Part shown: piece after piece, positions 1 to 12,350 of the stretch | Numbering within the stretch: position 1 is the stretch's first letter | How the letters are laid out: each line of letters opens with the position of its first letter | Source: Macrothele yani | Lineage: Eukaryota > Arthropoda > Arachnida > Araneae > Macrothelidae | Assembly: GCA_039090855.1 (NCBI GenBank) | Contig: CM077013.1 | Coordinates: 135,615,240 to 135,679,239, forward strand | Length of the DNA: 64,000 bases | Reading direction: 5' to 3' | The notes under the pieces: generated by a model | The model's input: only the letters and a program-made list of their open reading frames with translations | The model's database searches: none | What the model was told of the DNA's origin: nothing | Translations under genes and position numbers: made by a program

Positions 1-955
<955 letters not shown>

Positions 956-1586
956 ATTCTATTAAGGCTGTTTTCCAAACAAGTAGGTCATCTACAGAAT
1001 TTACATTTCATGACGTTGTTTCAAGACTCTGAAACTGTAAGTCGTGAGCACCATCTTTAGCCCAAGAGTTTGTTACTGGAGAAAACAGGAGACACGGTCA
1101 ACAGTAAAAAGTCAGTATTTTTCTCAGCAACACAGCCAATACGAGTAATCATAACACCAAGAATCGTGAAAGTGGCGCACTATATTTTCAGTTTGTTTGA
1201 TCAAACTCTTTAGCGTAGTAGGTCGTATTTTTTTTTTTTTTTTTGCATTGTAATTTCTGGTAGAGAATGATAAATTCAGTAGAATCTTAATTACACAAGC
1301 ACATTTACTCATGATACTAATATTCGAAGGAGCCGAAGCAGGTGAAACACTGTCATCCATTCTGGTTTTTCGAAACACAACTTGAAGATTTAAATACGTA
1401 AAAATGATTCGCTAAGAAGTAATGAAACCGCTGTCTGCCACATGCAGTTGGTAGCTCGTAAAACAAAAGCGAAAAAAGTACTGAAATGAGAAAAAAAAGA
1501 TTCACCATCTAAGAACACGTGGGTATTGGGACGTGCCTGCCCCGCAGGACGCACACGACATAAAGGCAGATAGCAGCGAGACGAAC
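956..1586. other. Unassigned AT-rich sequence
   Basis: No gene or repeat recognised. It contains a homopolymer T run near 1230-1245 that could be the tail of a decayed retroelement on the - strand. Confidence 0.5.
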
Positions 1587-1659
1587 GTCTGCGTAGCTCA
1601 GTTGGTAGAGCGACTTGTTCCGGAAAAAGTGGACTCGGGTTCGATTCTCGGCGTGGACA
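1587..1659 (+). other. tRNA-like sequence (SINE head or tRNA pseudogene)
   Basis: The segment folds as a near cloverleaf. The acceptor stem at 1587-1593 pairs fully with 1652-1658 (some G-T pairs). The D arm is GCTC at 1596-1599 with GAGC at 1608-1611. The T arm is 1635-1639 with 1647-1651 around TTCGATT. The A box is near 1594-1605 and the B box GGTTCGATTC at 1638-1647. The anticodon arm is off by one base and has a mismatch, so no anticodon can be assigned reliably. A SINE head or a pseudogene is likelier than a working tRNA gene. Confidence 0.5.
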
Positions 1660-2039
1660 AAAATGACGGAGAAATTTACTTCGTTATAGTATCCAAACTG
1701 AACAGTGGTGACAACAAACATATGCTCTATCGATTAGAATGGAGTTACAGTTCCAAGCGCACTCGAAAAACTAGCAGTGTTTTGTAATAACTATTTAAAG
1801 TGAAAACGCTTGAGTTTACACCTTGCCAGTAGTTTCACTATCAACTTCTTCACAAAGCATAGCAACTCGCGATTATTTCGACAGCCATTATGAAATGAAG
1901 GACGTCATGCACATTTGCATTACAGTTTCATATATGAATAAATAAATTGTATTAATTTAAAACTGTTTCCAGAGGCATGTTTCGCTCTTGATACTCAGAG
2001 ATTACAAAAGTTCATAGAAATATTCAAAACAAATAGAAA
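1660..2039. other. Unassigned sequence
   Basis: Could include the body of the tRNA-like repeat that precedes it. No coding signal recognised. Confidence 0.4.
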
Positions 2040-2187
2040 ATAAATTCTGAATTTGCTTGTAACACTTACTGGTCATCCATCTAACACTTCTCAGAACACT
2101 TGAAAATTTCGTTGCCCTGCAGCGGGAATCGAATCCGCACCTCCTGATTTCCGTTAGAGTATGCTAACCGCTACACCACCCAGGGCA
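2040..2187 (-). repeat. tRNA-headed SINE, family B
   Basis: Read on the - strand, 2187-2113 is tRNA-like. TGCCCTG pairs with CAGGGCA as a 7-bp acceptor stem. The A box is TGGTGTAGCGG (2178-2168) and the B box GGATTCGATTCC (2136-2125). The 3' body contains GAAATTTTCAAGT, which also follows the tRNA-like head at 38442-38516, so the two are copies of one family. The anticodon arm is not tRNA-like. Confidence 0.65.
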
Positions 2188-2339
2188 ATGAAGTTTCAAG
2201 AAACCCAGCTTGAGAATCTGAACATCCATCGATTTCCCACGTATTATGAGGAATATTTCTTCATTCATTGATTTATAAAAGTTCATAACTATAAAATATG
2301 ACATATAAAGAAGTTGGAGAAGACTTCTATTTACTTCAT

Positions 2340-2540
2340 CTCATATTTATCTTGCACCAAACAGAAGTAATCGATCTTTCCACGTTAATAAGTGAGTCAC
2401 CGAAAAAATCTCATCCGTCACCACCGGAATCGAACCCAGGATCTTCCACTTACGCGCCGGACATTCTACCACTGCACCACAGCGGCCTCGAATTCTCCCG
2501 ACTCACATGAGATAACATGTGATAACGTGGAAAGATGTTT
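2340..2540 (-). repeat. tRNA-containing repeat, family C, with inverted flanks
   Basis: The - strand carries an A box (GTGGTGCAGTGG) and a B box (GGGTTCGATTCC) in a tRNA-like segment at about 2490-2410. The same segment occurs at 47087-47165 and 47394-47466. Here it lies between a 14-bp inverted repeat, ATCTTTCCACGTTA at 2374-2387 and its complement at 2523-2536. The flank that leads with CAGAAGTnATCGATCTTTCC is shared with the 47-kb copies. Confidence 0.65.
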
Positions 2541-3097
2541 CTGATCCACGTTGAGTGCATGAATTAATTTATCTTGCATTTCCTGACTGGATGCAAAACT
2601 ACTATTGTTGTTTCAGATTTAAAAGAAGAAATGATATAATAAATAAAGCAAAGATAAAGATAGGATAAAGATCGCATTTAAAAATTAGAAATATATTATC
2701 GTTGAGTTCTTACCTGAAACATATATTTCTTTTGAAAAACATCACATTTTAATTTATATCTCCTCTTAGAAATAGAGTTCAGGTTAAAATACCTTGAATA
2801 TATTTCTTTCGAGAATCATATATATTTTCCCCATTTAAACCCTAGATTAGAAAAATACCACCGTCTCAATCTCTTAGAAGTATTTGCCTTCCTAAAAATC
2901 TACCATATTAAAAAAATTGCATTTTTGATAAAATATCTTTGCTCTAAGAAGTTCGTAATTTTCTATAAATTTTAAGTGTGCATTGGATCACTGTATTTCA
3001 AAAAATTCAGTTAACATGGGAATTGTAAACGATGGTTAAATTTAATAACAAACATTTCGTGCTGATCATTCTGTCTCGCTTAAAAATATGTTCTTCA

Positions 3098-3103
<6 letters not shown>
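2541..3103. other. Unassigned AT-rich sequence
   Basis: No open frame, RNA gene or repeat recognised. Confidence 0.5.

Positions 3104-3135
<32 letters not shown>
3104..3135. repeat. (CT)n microsatellite
   Basis: Uninterrupted CT dinucleotides following CATACGCG. The CGTATG motif on the opposite strand recurs beside other GA arrays in the window. Confidence 0.95.
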
Positions 3136-3141
<6 letters not shown>

Positions 3142-3639
3142 GTTTCTGTAGTTCATAAAACGTGGAAGTCTTGAGAAAAGTTATTTTTCTTCAGCGCGGT
3201 GTGCAAGTATCCATGTGGGGTAAGGAAGAACGGTGCCACATTCAGTGATCGACGATCACTGCATAAGTTAGTTGTCAGTTTCGGCATTGCATTTCCTGAC
3301 AGATACGTGACAAGACGGGTGCCGCGACTTAACAGATGCTCGTGACATTTAATTGACGGAATGAAATTCACCAATGTGTTACAAACGAAAGACATCAAAG
3401 TGAAATAACAATCAGTAGTCCTGTTTCTAGGAATCTTAGGGAGAAAGAAAGAATCTCTCTTTCTCTCTTTCTAGAAAAGAATAGAAACATAGAGACAAAC
3501 CACATATTCATAAGAAGAAAAAAATCAAACGATACAGAAGGGGAGAGAAGGGACAAAGAGAAACATAGGAAGGAATGAAAGGGCGACATAGAAAGTATCC
3601 ATAAGCACAAGCAGAGAGAGAAAGTGTGAGAGATAACGA
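3136..3639. other. Unassigned sequence, becoming purine-rich
   Basis: A - strand frame at 3153-3398 is open but matches no family I recognise and has no splice or promoter context. The right half grades into the GA array. Confidence 0.4.
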
Positions 3640-3976
3640 GAGGGAGAGACGTATCTGCATAGAGGAATAAAAGAGAGAAAGAGAGTGAAACACTTAGAGA
3701 GAGAGGGAGAGAAAGAGAGAGAGAGAGAGGGGGGGGGGAGACTGAGAAAGAGATAAGATATATCGTATGAAAGGGAGAGAAAGTAAGAGAGAGAGAGAGA
3801 GAAAGCGAGAAATAGACAGAGAAAGAGATATCGTATGAAAGGAAAAAAAGAGAGAAGAGAGAAGAGTGAGAGAGAGAGAGAGAGAGAAGGAGGGGGAAGA
3901 GGTCGTATGAAAGCGAGAGGGAGAAAGAGAGATCGTATGAAAGGAAAAGGGAGAAAGGGAGATCTTATGAAAGGAA

Positions 3977-4061
<85 letters not shown>

Positions 4062-4081
4062 TGACAGAGATATCGTATGAC

Positions 4082-4133
<52 letters not shown>

Positions 4134-4290
4134 AGTGACAGAGATATCGTATGACAGGGAGAGAGAGAGAGAGAGAGACGGGAAGGCGATAGAGACAGTG
4201 GAAGAGGCGGTAAGCATTAAGGGAGAAAGAAAGCCAGAGAAACAAGAAACAGAAAAATAAAGAGAAAGAGAGTAAGAAGACAGACGTACA
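3640..4290. repeat. Compound GA-rich array with a CGTATGAAAGG motif
   Basis: (GA)n and (G)n tracts alternate with a 12-14 bp motif, (A)TCGTATGA(A/C)AGG. It occurs near 3763, 3831, 3901, 3931, 4070 and 4142, with a variant (TCTTATGAAAGG) near 3962. The same motif ends the unrelated (GA)n array at about 17906. The long open frames here are artefacts of the repeat. Confidence 0.9.
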
Positions 4291-4475
4291 CATTTATGAA
4301 AACTTATTCACAGTAAGAAATAGAAACATAAAAATAAAAAAAGATACAAAGAAATAATTGAAGTAGGGATGAGGGGGAGATCATATGCCCCCGTATAGGC
4401 AGATTTAAATGTTTAAATGCAGCACTGCAGAGGATTATAGACATGATCAAAGCAGCAGTAACATAGCATAAAATC

Positions 4476-4501
4476 AGAGAGAGAGAGAGAGAGAGAGAGA
4501 G
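4476..4501. repeat. (GA)n microsatellite
   Basis: Short uninterrupted GA run. Confidence 0.95.
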
Positions 4502-4693
4502 GTGGACGTATAAATACTAGCTTTCTCGCTAGCTTACGGCAAAAAAATTGTAATGGAATCTCGTAGCACATGAAATCCCCTGTGTCCCGATTTATTTTAG
4601 TCGGTCGAACATGTTGGAAAAAATAAGGAATGTCATCTGAAAGCCCGCTCTACTTGACCTTGGACGAATCGTCATTACGATATTATTATTCTT

Positions 4694-4912
4694 TGTTTTG
4701 GGTTTACCGACCACCGTGAGCAACTCAATGGGTTATAAGGAGTTATCTGTTTCTTATTCAGGGCCACTGGTTCCAGAAAATGGGGAGATATCCAGTGCCA
4801 TAGGTCAAACTCACCATCCATACCTCACCCGGGTTTCGAACAAAGACACATTTTGTAAGAATAATCAGAAGTCAGCACTTGGATTACTGCGTCACCGGGC
4901 GGCCATTCCAAT
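4694..4912 (-). repeat. SINE-A copy
   Basis: A - strand copy of the commonest repeat in the window. It has a tRNA-like head with a GGTTCGAA-type B box (GGTTTCGAAC here is diverged). The body reads GGAACCAGTG...CCTAAATT...GGGCGACTGC in better copies, and the 3' end is GTTGCTCACGGTGGTCGT. This copy is diverged, and its poly-A tail is not clear. Confidence 0.85.
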
Positions 4913-5086
4913 GTCGCATGAGTAGACTTTTCGAGCGTTTCCATCACTAAGTAGCTATTGGTTCGTCAAGATCTGTTGCCATTGCCAGACATCTTTTGTC
5001 ATCAACATCGACGAGAAAAACTCCACTGCCCTATCACTACCACGAAAATGTTTAGTCCTCAAAGACTGAAATAGATGAGGTAGGCT

Positions 5087-5300
5087 GCCCTAATGGCGCT
5101 GTGGTCTAATCGCTGTTCCTGACCATTTGTCCAAAACGGATCCGGGTTCGAACTCCGAAGGAGGCATGGATGGTGTGTTTGTCTTTCGGCACTGACTCTC
5201 TCCCTTCTCTGGAACCAGTGGTCCTAAACTAGAGACGGATGACTCCTTTTGCACATTGAGTAGCTTAAAGTGGGCGTTAAACTCCCAAACAAAAAAAAAG
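5087..5300 (+). repeat. SINE-A copy
   Basis: Full-length + strand copy: tRNA-like head with B box GGGTTCGAAC, GAGGCATGGATG, the CTGGAACCAGTGG block, and a 3' end GGGCGTTAAACTCCC followed by an A-rich tail. It lies about 175 bp from the - strand copy at 4694-4912. Confidence 0.88.
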
Positions 5301-7065
5301 ATGTTATACAGGTCACGTGTTCCGGTATGATGTCGTGACCAGCAGCATACCAATCGAGGTCACATTACTGTCAGAAAAACTTAACACTACAACAACAACG
5401 AAAAAAAAACCCAATAAATAAATAAAAAGAAAAAAGATTAAAATGTATCCCAAGTCAAAGGATTCAGCATTTTTTAAAAGGGCATCTTATGAGGTAAAGC
5501 AAATTTTAACAGACAAATAATCAAAAGTCGTTTTGCAGGTATGTAAAAAACAAGAAAACAAAAACTTACAGTGCACAGCCTTACATCTGATTAATCATCA
5601 CAAATGGCCACCCAGTAATAAGTGCGTAAGGGAATGGTCGTGAAATCCATACCAGTTGATTGTTTAAAGTACCACCTGAATCATTCCTCCGTTACAGCGC
5701 ATGTGTATCATAAATTTTAGCGGCTGCCTCGGAACGACATAACAGTTGCTGCAAGCTGTGCGAGGAATCAGTGGGAAAATGTCACTACAATGGACAACGC
5801 ATACGTTTTCATGCGACAAAAGCAACACCATTTCGGAATAATATTAATAATGAAGTTACCAAATAGCCAATGCAGTGATACATAGTATGTGACGAAAATT
5901 TTCCCAACGATATCATTGCTGAGTATTGCTGAACGGAAGGGTCGCGAATGTGCAGGATTGAAAAGAATCAGAAAGCGAACTCTCCTTATTATTCAACAAA
6001 CATTCTGAGGTCAAACAGTCGCCTGTTTTGTATAATTCGTATGTCAACACCGTATGGTTGCATTAAAACAAAGTTTCAAATAACATTTCTGCAGGTAAAG
6101 GAGCAATCCACGCAATGTCATTTGAGGATATTCCTGCAAAGTCACCAATTGAATGCTTCTTGCACTGTTGCTCATTTGGACTCTTGAAGTGTGTCTGCGC
6201 AAACGTCGTTCACCGAGTGCTGATGTATTAGGGAATGCTGGTAAGAGGACACGAGATGAAGAATGATCGGTGGGGACTCAAAGGTTTGTGACATTCTGGC
6301 GTCCTCTGGAAACAACGCAATGTAACGTAATAAATCTCGAAGTAAAGATCTGTTTAAAGATATGTGATGCACTAGAGTGAAAGTTTTAGGACTAACAATG
6401 AGAACTGTACTGTTCTCGTCGCAGTTTTCGTGTTTTCTGAGACTTAATTAACTTCTAAGGATACAACATGTTGGCCATCCGAAAATTATTGTCGCTGGTT
6501 CTAGGAAAGGGGCAGAATTAGTGCCGCATTACAAAAACCTCTCCCATATCTCATCTTGGACTTGAAACCTGGCCTCACTTGGACGATTAAAAAGAATCTC
6601 GCGACTCTGATCACTCGATTTGTCAGAGCTGACCGAGGGTTCTTAAATGCGTTGCAGCAATAAATTCCTGCCTGGCATGTGCAATCCAAATCACTTTTAT
6701 CCGTATATTTTAAAAAACAGCACATACATCTGTTATCCAGTGAGTTAAAGCTCAGATCTTTGGTGACGTAGAAGGAGAGAGGTAACTGGTGTAAGGTGAA
6801 AGCAGTGCACTGACCTCGAATGCAAGTTCGCTGAATATATCCCAGCATACAAGAGCCCCCAGTATAAATTTTACTAACACATTTCATTCAGCTGTATACA
6901 TATTTCGTCAGGAGGCTAATGGGATAGATCATATAACTCAGGATATCTAAAAATGAGAATTTATCGAACAGTAGAGTTTGTTGATTGCTCTTAAGCGTGA
7001 AACAGACTCAAAATTCATCCGATCAGAACAGGGCTGGTGATGATTACGAGCATTGTTGTGATACG
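5301..7065. other. Unassigned sequence
   Basis: Several short open frames exist (for example 6501-6887 on the - strand), but none matches a family I recognise or shows convincing splice or start context. I see no tRNA-like, Tc1-like or LINE-like segment. Confidence 0.45.
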
Positions 7066-7075
7066 CGAAGAAAGC

Positions 7076-8703
7076 GGTGTCGCATTAATTCGTCGCCAGC
7101 GTCAATTCGTTAACCACAACGATTCGTCGCGCGTCAACTCGTCACGGACAAATTCGTCGACTACGTCAGTTCGTCATGGTCAAATTCGTCGCGCTTACAA
7201 ACTTTGGTTACATACAAATCGCATGCAAGAAAATGTACATTTCGGTTGTCTTCCGCCGTGACCATATTTATAAGGTTTGGACACCCAGACAGGTTAGTAA
7301 AATTATGCTTTTTTTTTCACTAAGAATAAACTAATTTCTTTGGCACTAAAAATGAATATGCCTAGGCCTAAGCTTTGGATTTTAACAGTTTTATTCCATC
7401 GCGTTCATATTCATAAAGTTTAGACACCAAATCAAGGTAGTATTATGGCGATTTTACTTAGGCATTAAACATTAATACCTTGGCCTAGGCCTAGGCTTTT
7501 TTAACAGTTTTTATTCTATCGTTTTCATATTCATAAGGTTTAGACACCAAGTCAAGTTAGTTTTATTGCGCTTTTACTTAGGCATTAAATATGAATACCT
7601 TGGCCTACGCTTAAGCCTTTTTAGTAGTTTTATTCCATCGTGCTCATATTCATAAGGTTTAGACACAAGGTCTAGTTAGTATTATTCCGCCTTTATTTAG
7701 GTATTAAATATTAATACCTTGGCCGATGCTTCGGTCTTTTTACCAGTTTTATTCCGTCGTGCTCATATTTATAAGCTTTGCATCAAGTCAAGTTAGTAAT
7801 ATTGCGCGTTTACTTAAGAATAAATATTTCATACACTTGAACAAAATCAGTCGGAAAGGCCTGGATCAAAGGTCTATTGATTAATATTTAATGCATAAGC
7901 AAAAGCGCAATATTACTAACTGGACTTCATGTCCAAACCTTACGAAAACGATCACGACGGAACAAAATGTGTGAAAAAGGCCAAGGCCTATTTATTAATA
8001 TTTAATACCTTAGTAAAAGTGCAATAATACTAACTTTACTTGGTGTCTAAACCTTATAAATATGAACACAATGCAATAAAAACTGTTAAAAGGGCCTAGG
8101 TCTAGGTAAAGATATTAATATTTAATGCCTAAGTAAAAGCGGAATAATACTAATTGTACCTTGTGTCTAAATTTTATGAATATGAGCACAATCGAATAAA
8201 AACTGTTAAAAAAGGCCTAGGCCTAGGCCAAAGTATTAATATTTAATACCTAAGTAAAAGCGCAATAATACTAACTTGACTTGGTGTCTAAACCTTGTGA
8301 GTATGAACACGATGGAATAAAATCTGTTTAAAAGACTTAGGCCTAGGCCAAGGTAATAATATTTAATACCTAAGTAAAAGCGCAATAATACTAACTTGAC
8401 TTGGTGTCTAAACTTTATGAATGATGATGAAATAAAAACTATTAAAAAGGCCCAAATTTAGGCCTAGGCGTTGTAATTAATTTTTAGTGCCAAAGAAAAA
8501 GCGTAATATTACTAACCTGTCTCGGTGTCCAAACCTTATAAATATGAACACGGCGGACGACAACCGAAATCGTACGTTTTCTTGCATGCGATTTGTATGT
8601 AACCAAAATTTGTAAACGCGACGAATTTGACCGCGACGAATTCACTTAGTCGACGAATTGACGCAGGCGACGAAATGACGCTGGCGGCGAGTTGACGTCT
8701 AAC
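7076..8703. mobile_element. Foldback element with tandemly repeated arms
   Basis: Two arms are inverted copies of each other and meet near 7850. The outer ends (about 7076-7270 and 8520-8703) contain an array of short AATTCGTCG/GTCAATTCGTC repeats. The inner arms hold about five units of roughly 120 bp, marked by GTTTAGACACC near 7418, 7538 and 7658 on the left and by its complement near 8044, 8164, 8285 and 8405 on the right. The perfect direct repeat CGAAGAAAGC at 7066-7075 and 8704-8713 flanks the whole unit and looks like a 9-10 bp target duplication. No transposase is visible, so it is non-autonomous. Target size and structure suit a foldback or Mutator-like element. Confidence 0.8.
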
Positions 8704-8713
8704 CGAAGAAAGC

Positions 8714-9265
8714 ATGACCAGGCCCGGATTTATAAGTAGGGAAAAGGGGGCAAGCGTCTCTCGTCCCAGACAAAGATATATAATATTACACAAAATATAA
8801 TAATTAAAAATTACTTACACAAAATAAAATAATTAAAAATTACTTTATTTTATTGAAATTAAAAAGAAATATTGTGACAAACAATTCTTAAGAATGGCAT
8901 GCTTTTTAATGTTCGCTACTAATGTTGCTATCATTTTTGAAATTTCCGGGGGTTTGCGCTCATAGAGGAAATTGTCCAGTTTTCAGCCTTTACCAAGCTT
9001 AGGTCATATCTCTATCTCAACAGGCGGTTTTACTCCATGATGAGAGGCTTGGTAATACTTTTCCAAGAGTTAATGTAGCTCTTCGAATATATATTTGAGC
9101 ATGATGCGCACTAGTTGTTCAGGAGAGAGATCATTCAGGAAATTGGCACTGATAAAGAATTTTTTGAGAACCACGTTGACCCAAGAAAGACTAAGTGCTC
9201 TGTGCCTACTGAATGTAGAGAGCAGTGTTCTAAAGATGATACAGTTCGAGGAATTCATTAAAAAT
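8714..9265. other. Unassigned AT-rich sequence
   Basis: Contains a short tandem duplication of ATAATTAAAAATTACTT near 8799-8850. A CAGGCCCGGATTTA string near 8720 resembles one end of some hAT-type elements, but no partner end was found. Confidence 0.4.
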
Positions 9266-9474
9266 TTTTTGGAGGGGGGAGGTTTAATGACCACCATGAA
9301 AACTCAATGGCTATAAGCAGTCGCCCGTCCCTAATTTAGGGTCATTAGTTCCAGGGAAGGGAGAGAGCCAGTGCCGTAAGACAAACAAAACATCTATGCC
9401 TCACTGGGATTCGAACCCGGATCCATTTCGGACAGATGATCAGAAACCATCGCTTAGACCATTGCGCCACCAGT
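9266..9474 (-). repeat. SINE-A copy
   Basis: A - strand copy with a good B box (GGATTCGAACCCGG read on the + strand as its complement region), the TCCCTAATTTAGGG body motif and the GCGCCAC end of the head. The T-rich left end is the complement of the poly-A tail. Confidence 0.9.
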
Positions 9475-9613
9475 TCAGCAAAGATTTTACAGATGCCAAG
9501 TGTAGAAAGAAAGACTTTCTGTAGGTATTGTACTGTTTCTATGTATGTGTAACTTCTCATTTCCAATTACATGCAGTAAAATGGCTGCGATGTGTAAATT
9601 TGGTTAATTGTCT

Positions 9614-10056
9614 TTTTTACGCTTTCCAACCGTAGGTTGAAGAAGCGTATATGCTCCAGTTTTGTCCGTCTGTCTACCTGTCCGTCCTTCCGGCAGTCCG
9701 CAGGATAACTCGCGTAAAAATGGCTCGATTTCGATGAAATTTTAGTATGTGATAGGGGACAACCTGGGAAGGAACTCTATTAAAAATGGGCGAATGGGGT
9801 CAAAGGTCAGGACATAGGAGCGGGATCCATTCCATCGCCCTTATGCGTCATAACTTACGTACAAAATACTTTAGTATGTTGTTCCCGAGGTATACTGAAC
9901 CGGCTCTGCTGAATATCATCGAAATGGGGTCAAAGGTCGGGGCACAGGATCGAGATTTATTCCACAGCCATTATCCTCATAACTTGAGTAATGATTTCTG
10001 GTATGTTAGAAAGCGTATAATAATCAATGCAGTGCATGGTTTTACCAACTTGCTTG
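9614..10056 (+). mobile_element. Repeat family E, non-autonomous inverted-end element
   Basis: The left end is TTTTTACGCTTTCCAACC and the right end carries GGTATGTTAGAAAGCGTATA, so the ends are inverted copies around ACGCTTTCyAAC. Inside are about two subrepeats containing GGGGTCAAAGGTC. The GTCCGTCTGTC tract lies next to the left end. Related copies are at 38632-39117 and 51690-52402 in the opposite orientation. No coding capacity is seen. Confidence 0.7.
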
Positions 10057-10867
10057 TTGTGTATTTTAATTTCTGAGTTCGAGGGGGCGACCGAGCCTGA
10101 AGTACCTCTGGCCCTCCAAGATCTAAATCCGGCGTAGAACATGACCGTATATTTTTAAACTACATAACTCCCATGGGCGAATGCGAGAGTGTATGATTTC
10201 GCTTGAGCAAATGCACATTTTTCCCAAGACAGGGTATTTTAAGTGTTTTAATGTTTGAATGAATAACTTTCGTACAAGTACATTAGATGTCGGAAATCAT
10301 GTCAAAGAGCAATTGTGCAGAACAAAGTTTCTCATTTTTGGGCACAGGTTTTGTTAAATAACTTATATTTCGAACTAGTTACGACCATCTCCTTTGCATA
10401 TTTGTTTTTATTCATTTTTCATGAGATCTGTGTTACCTGAAAGGCCTCAGTATGATATTGAAAACGTTGGCATACGGTGTGTGCAGGAAACGCTACCTTC
10501 AGATGCTAATTTAACAAGTGGAGATTCAGCACACAGATACCCATTGAAACTGAATTTTCGAAAACTGGACTGAAAATTTTGCAGAAATAAAATCCTCTTT
10601 AAAATGAAAAACCTTTTCCGAGTTAATCTACATAGCAACACATCTATCATCAATTTGTCAATTACAAACACAACCGTAGACTAAAAAGTATTTAATTATT
10701 TAAATGCTAAAACACTAAACATTAAATACCAAAACACTAAAAAGTATTTAAATTATTTAGCACATGGTTGCGTAACGTAATAGATTATATGTTTCCAGAT
10801 TTACATAATACAGCATTTCTCAAAGATTTTGGCTATATGCCCGGTGATTATAAAATGGGTATCCCTT
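10057..10867. other. Unassigned sequence
   Basis: Short repeated AAACACTAAA / AAGTATTTAA words occur near 10680-10760. Nothing else recognised. Confidence 0.45.
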
Positions 10868-11179
10868 TTCTTAGGTGTCTAAAAAGCAAGAAATGGAGAT
10901 ATCGCGACGAAAGTTCCTACGTAGATTACCGAGGGTATTGGAAAATGATTTAGGGGAAAACAAAATAGCTAAAATATTGCACCGCTAGGGAAACAATGGC
11001 GCTGCAGACGTACGAAATGAACATACACGTGAGTAAATTTACTGGTTATTGATAACACAAACGTTTCAGGATAAAATCTGCTCAATAGGCTGGCCATTAC
11101 AAGAGATGACATTGCAAAGGAACAAGGGCATGTAGCATAGCTGCTCCTAGCATGTCGTTGTCGATGTTGGCCACTTAGC

Positions 11180-11206
11180 GAGAGAGAGAGAGAGAGAGAG
11201 AGAGAG
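11180..11206. repeat. (GA)n microsatellite
   Basis: Uninterrupted GA run in the centre of the inverted duplication, followed by GCGTATG. Confidence 0.95.
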
Positions 11207-11208
11207 CG

Positions 11209-11332
11209 TATGCCATCCCAATAAACTCTCTCTTTCAGGTATACCCAAAGCCAGAAATCACAAGGAGTAATATCCGGTGAACGGTGCGTACCAGGACTGC
11301 AGAAATTCTCGAGAAATTATGCGTTCACTGCC
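11209..11332 (-). pseudogene. Mariner-like transposase C-terminal fragment
   Basis: Read on the - strand with one frame change, the segment gives ...RSPDITPCDFWLWVYLKERV. This matches the block around the last catalytic acidic residue of Tc1/mariner-type DDE transposases (usual form RSPDLTPCDFFLWGYLK). Only about 40 codons remain, broken by a stop. It lies in the loop of the 10.9-11.7 kb inverted duplication, whose right arm may be the upstream part of the same gene. No function is expected. Confidence 0.55.
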
Positions 11333-11666
11333 GAATACAAATGCGAACATTGTCATGCGAAACTTTTCAGGTGACCTGCAACATTTTGGATTTCGGCAGT
11401 GATACTTCTGCTGCTCATTACAGGTAATCTGTTGTGATGACCAGCATATTGCGCAGATTTTGTCCTCAAACGTTTGTGTTATCAATAAAAAGTGAATTCA
11501 TGCAGGTGTCTGTTCCTTCTTAGCGTCTGCAGCGCCATTGTTTCTCTAACGGCGTGATGTTGAACTGATTTTTCCCGTTAACTCGATTTTTCCGTGCCCT
11601 CGATAAGCTGCTACAAAGTTTCATCGCGATTTCACCGTTTCTCGCTTTTCTGGACACCCTAGAATA

Positions 11667-12179
11667 AGGGAGCTTATTTTTTTATAACCACCAGGTTGTA
11701 TGGAGGAGTCAAAAAGCTATCCTACGGCGCCTGTGAATCAAAATAAGTTATAGAACTTTGTATGAGATGCATTCGTGCTGATGAGACGCTTGAACAACAT
11801 CCATTGCAGGAAAATAAATGAACAAACTATTCGATTCATATTTGGTGCCAACAGATACGACGAGGCAAATTTCAGTGAGCTGTACGCAGAAACTATTTTA
11901 AGAGACAGTCATCGTGTATATCGTCATCTATGGTATGTTGCAATGCTAAGTCATTTTATAATAAAAAGTAGCTGAGACAGAAAAAGCAACAGAAGCTATT
12001 TGCTTAGTTCCGGGGACTATTCTCAGAAATTAGCTAGCCTATGGCTGAAGTTATCATGAGTTGAAGAGAAGAGGAATGACTATCTAACGCAGTGAAGCTT
12101 TCTTGGCTCAGCCGTCTTCAATGAGCGCTATATCTGACTCATGAGCGATGAATAGCGTCTCACGACCATCAGTAGAGAA
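11667..12179. other. Unassigned sequence
   Basis: An open + strand frame at 11775-11975 gives no family I recognise. It may be part of the same decayed transposon. Confidence 0.35.
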
Positions 12180-12350
12180 TCGTTAATCACCATAGACGGT
12201 ACATGGAAAAAATCTGCCATCTATAACAAACAAAGCGAAGGTAGCGAAATGGGTGTATCAGTCTCCAGTGTGTCTTCATATCTTTATATGATATTCCTTC
12301 AAGATAATGCTAGACCGCATTTGGACGGATGTATGACCACATGTGTCATT
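12180..12350 (+). pseudogene. Possible Tc1/mariner transposase relic
   Basis: A short frame reads ...MIFLQDNARPHLDGC. It resembles the QDNARPH block that carries the second catalytic Asp of Tc1/mariner transposases. Flanking codons do not align clearly with a family and both ends are lost, so this is tentative. Confidence 0.35.

Larger units (their letters stand above)
10868..11666. mobile_element. Inverted duplication of a transposon segment
   Basis: A left arm from about 10868 to 11130 is repeated in inverted orientation at about 11400-11666. Shared landmarks are AAACAATGGCGCTGCAGACG, GATAACACAAACGTTT and, near the outer ends, GGTGTC(T/C)A(A/G)AAAAGC. The centre holds a (GA)n run at 11180-11206 and a transposase-like fragment. 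The ends lack a recognisable target duplication. Confidence 0.7.

Noticed and set aside
2113..2187. A tRNA gene on the - strand
   Set aside because: The acceptor and T stems pair, but the anticodon arm does not, and the body after the head is shared with another dispersed copy, so it is a SINE head.
6501..6887. 128-codon - strand frame as a gene
   Set aside because: No recognised motif, no splice or promoter signal, and composition like the surrounding non-coding DNA.
8714..8780. hAT-like end CAGGCCCGGATTTA, with similar strings near 21267 and 27985
   Set aside because: A partner end and 8-bp duplication could not be found for any of them.
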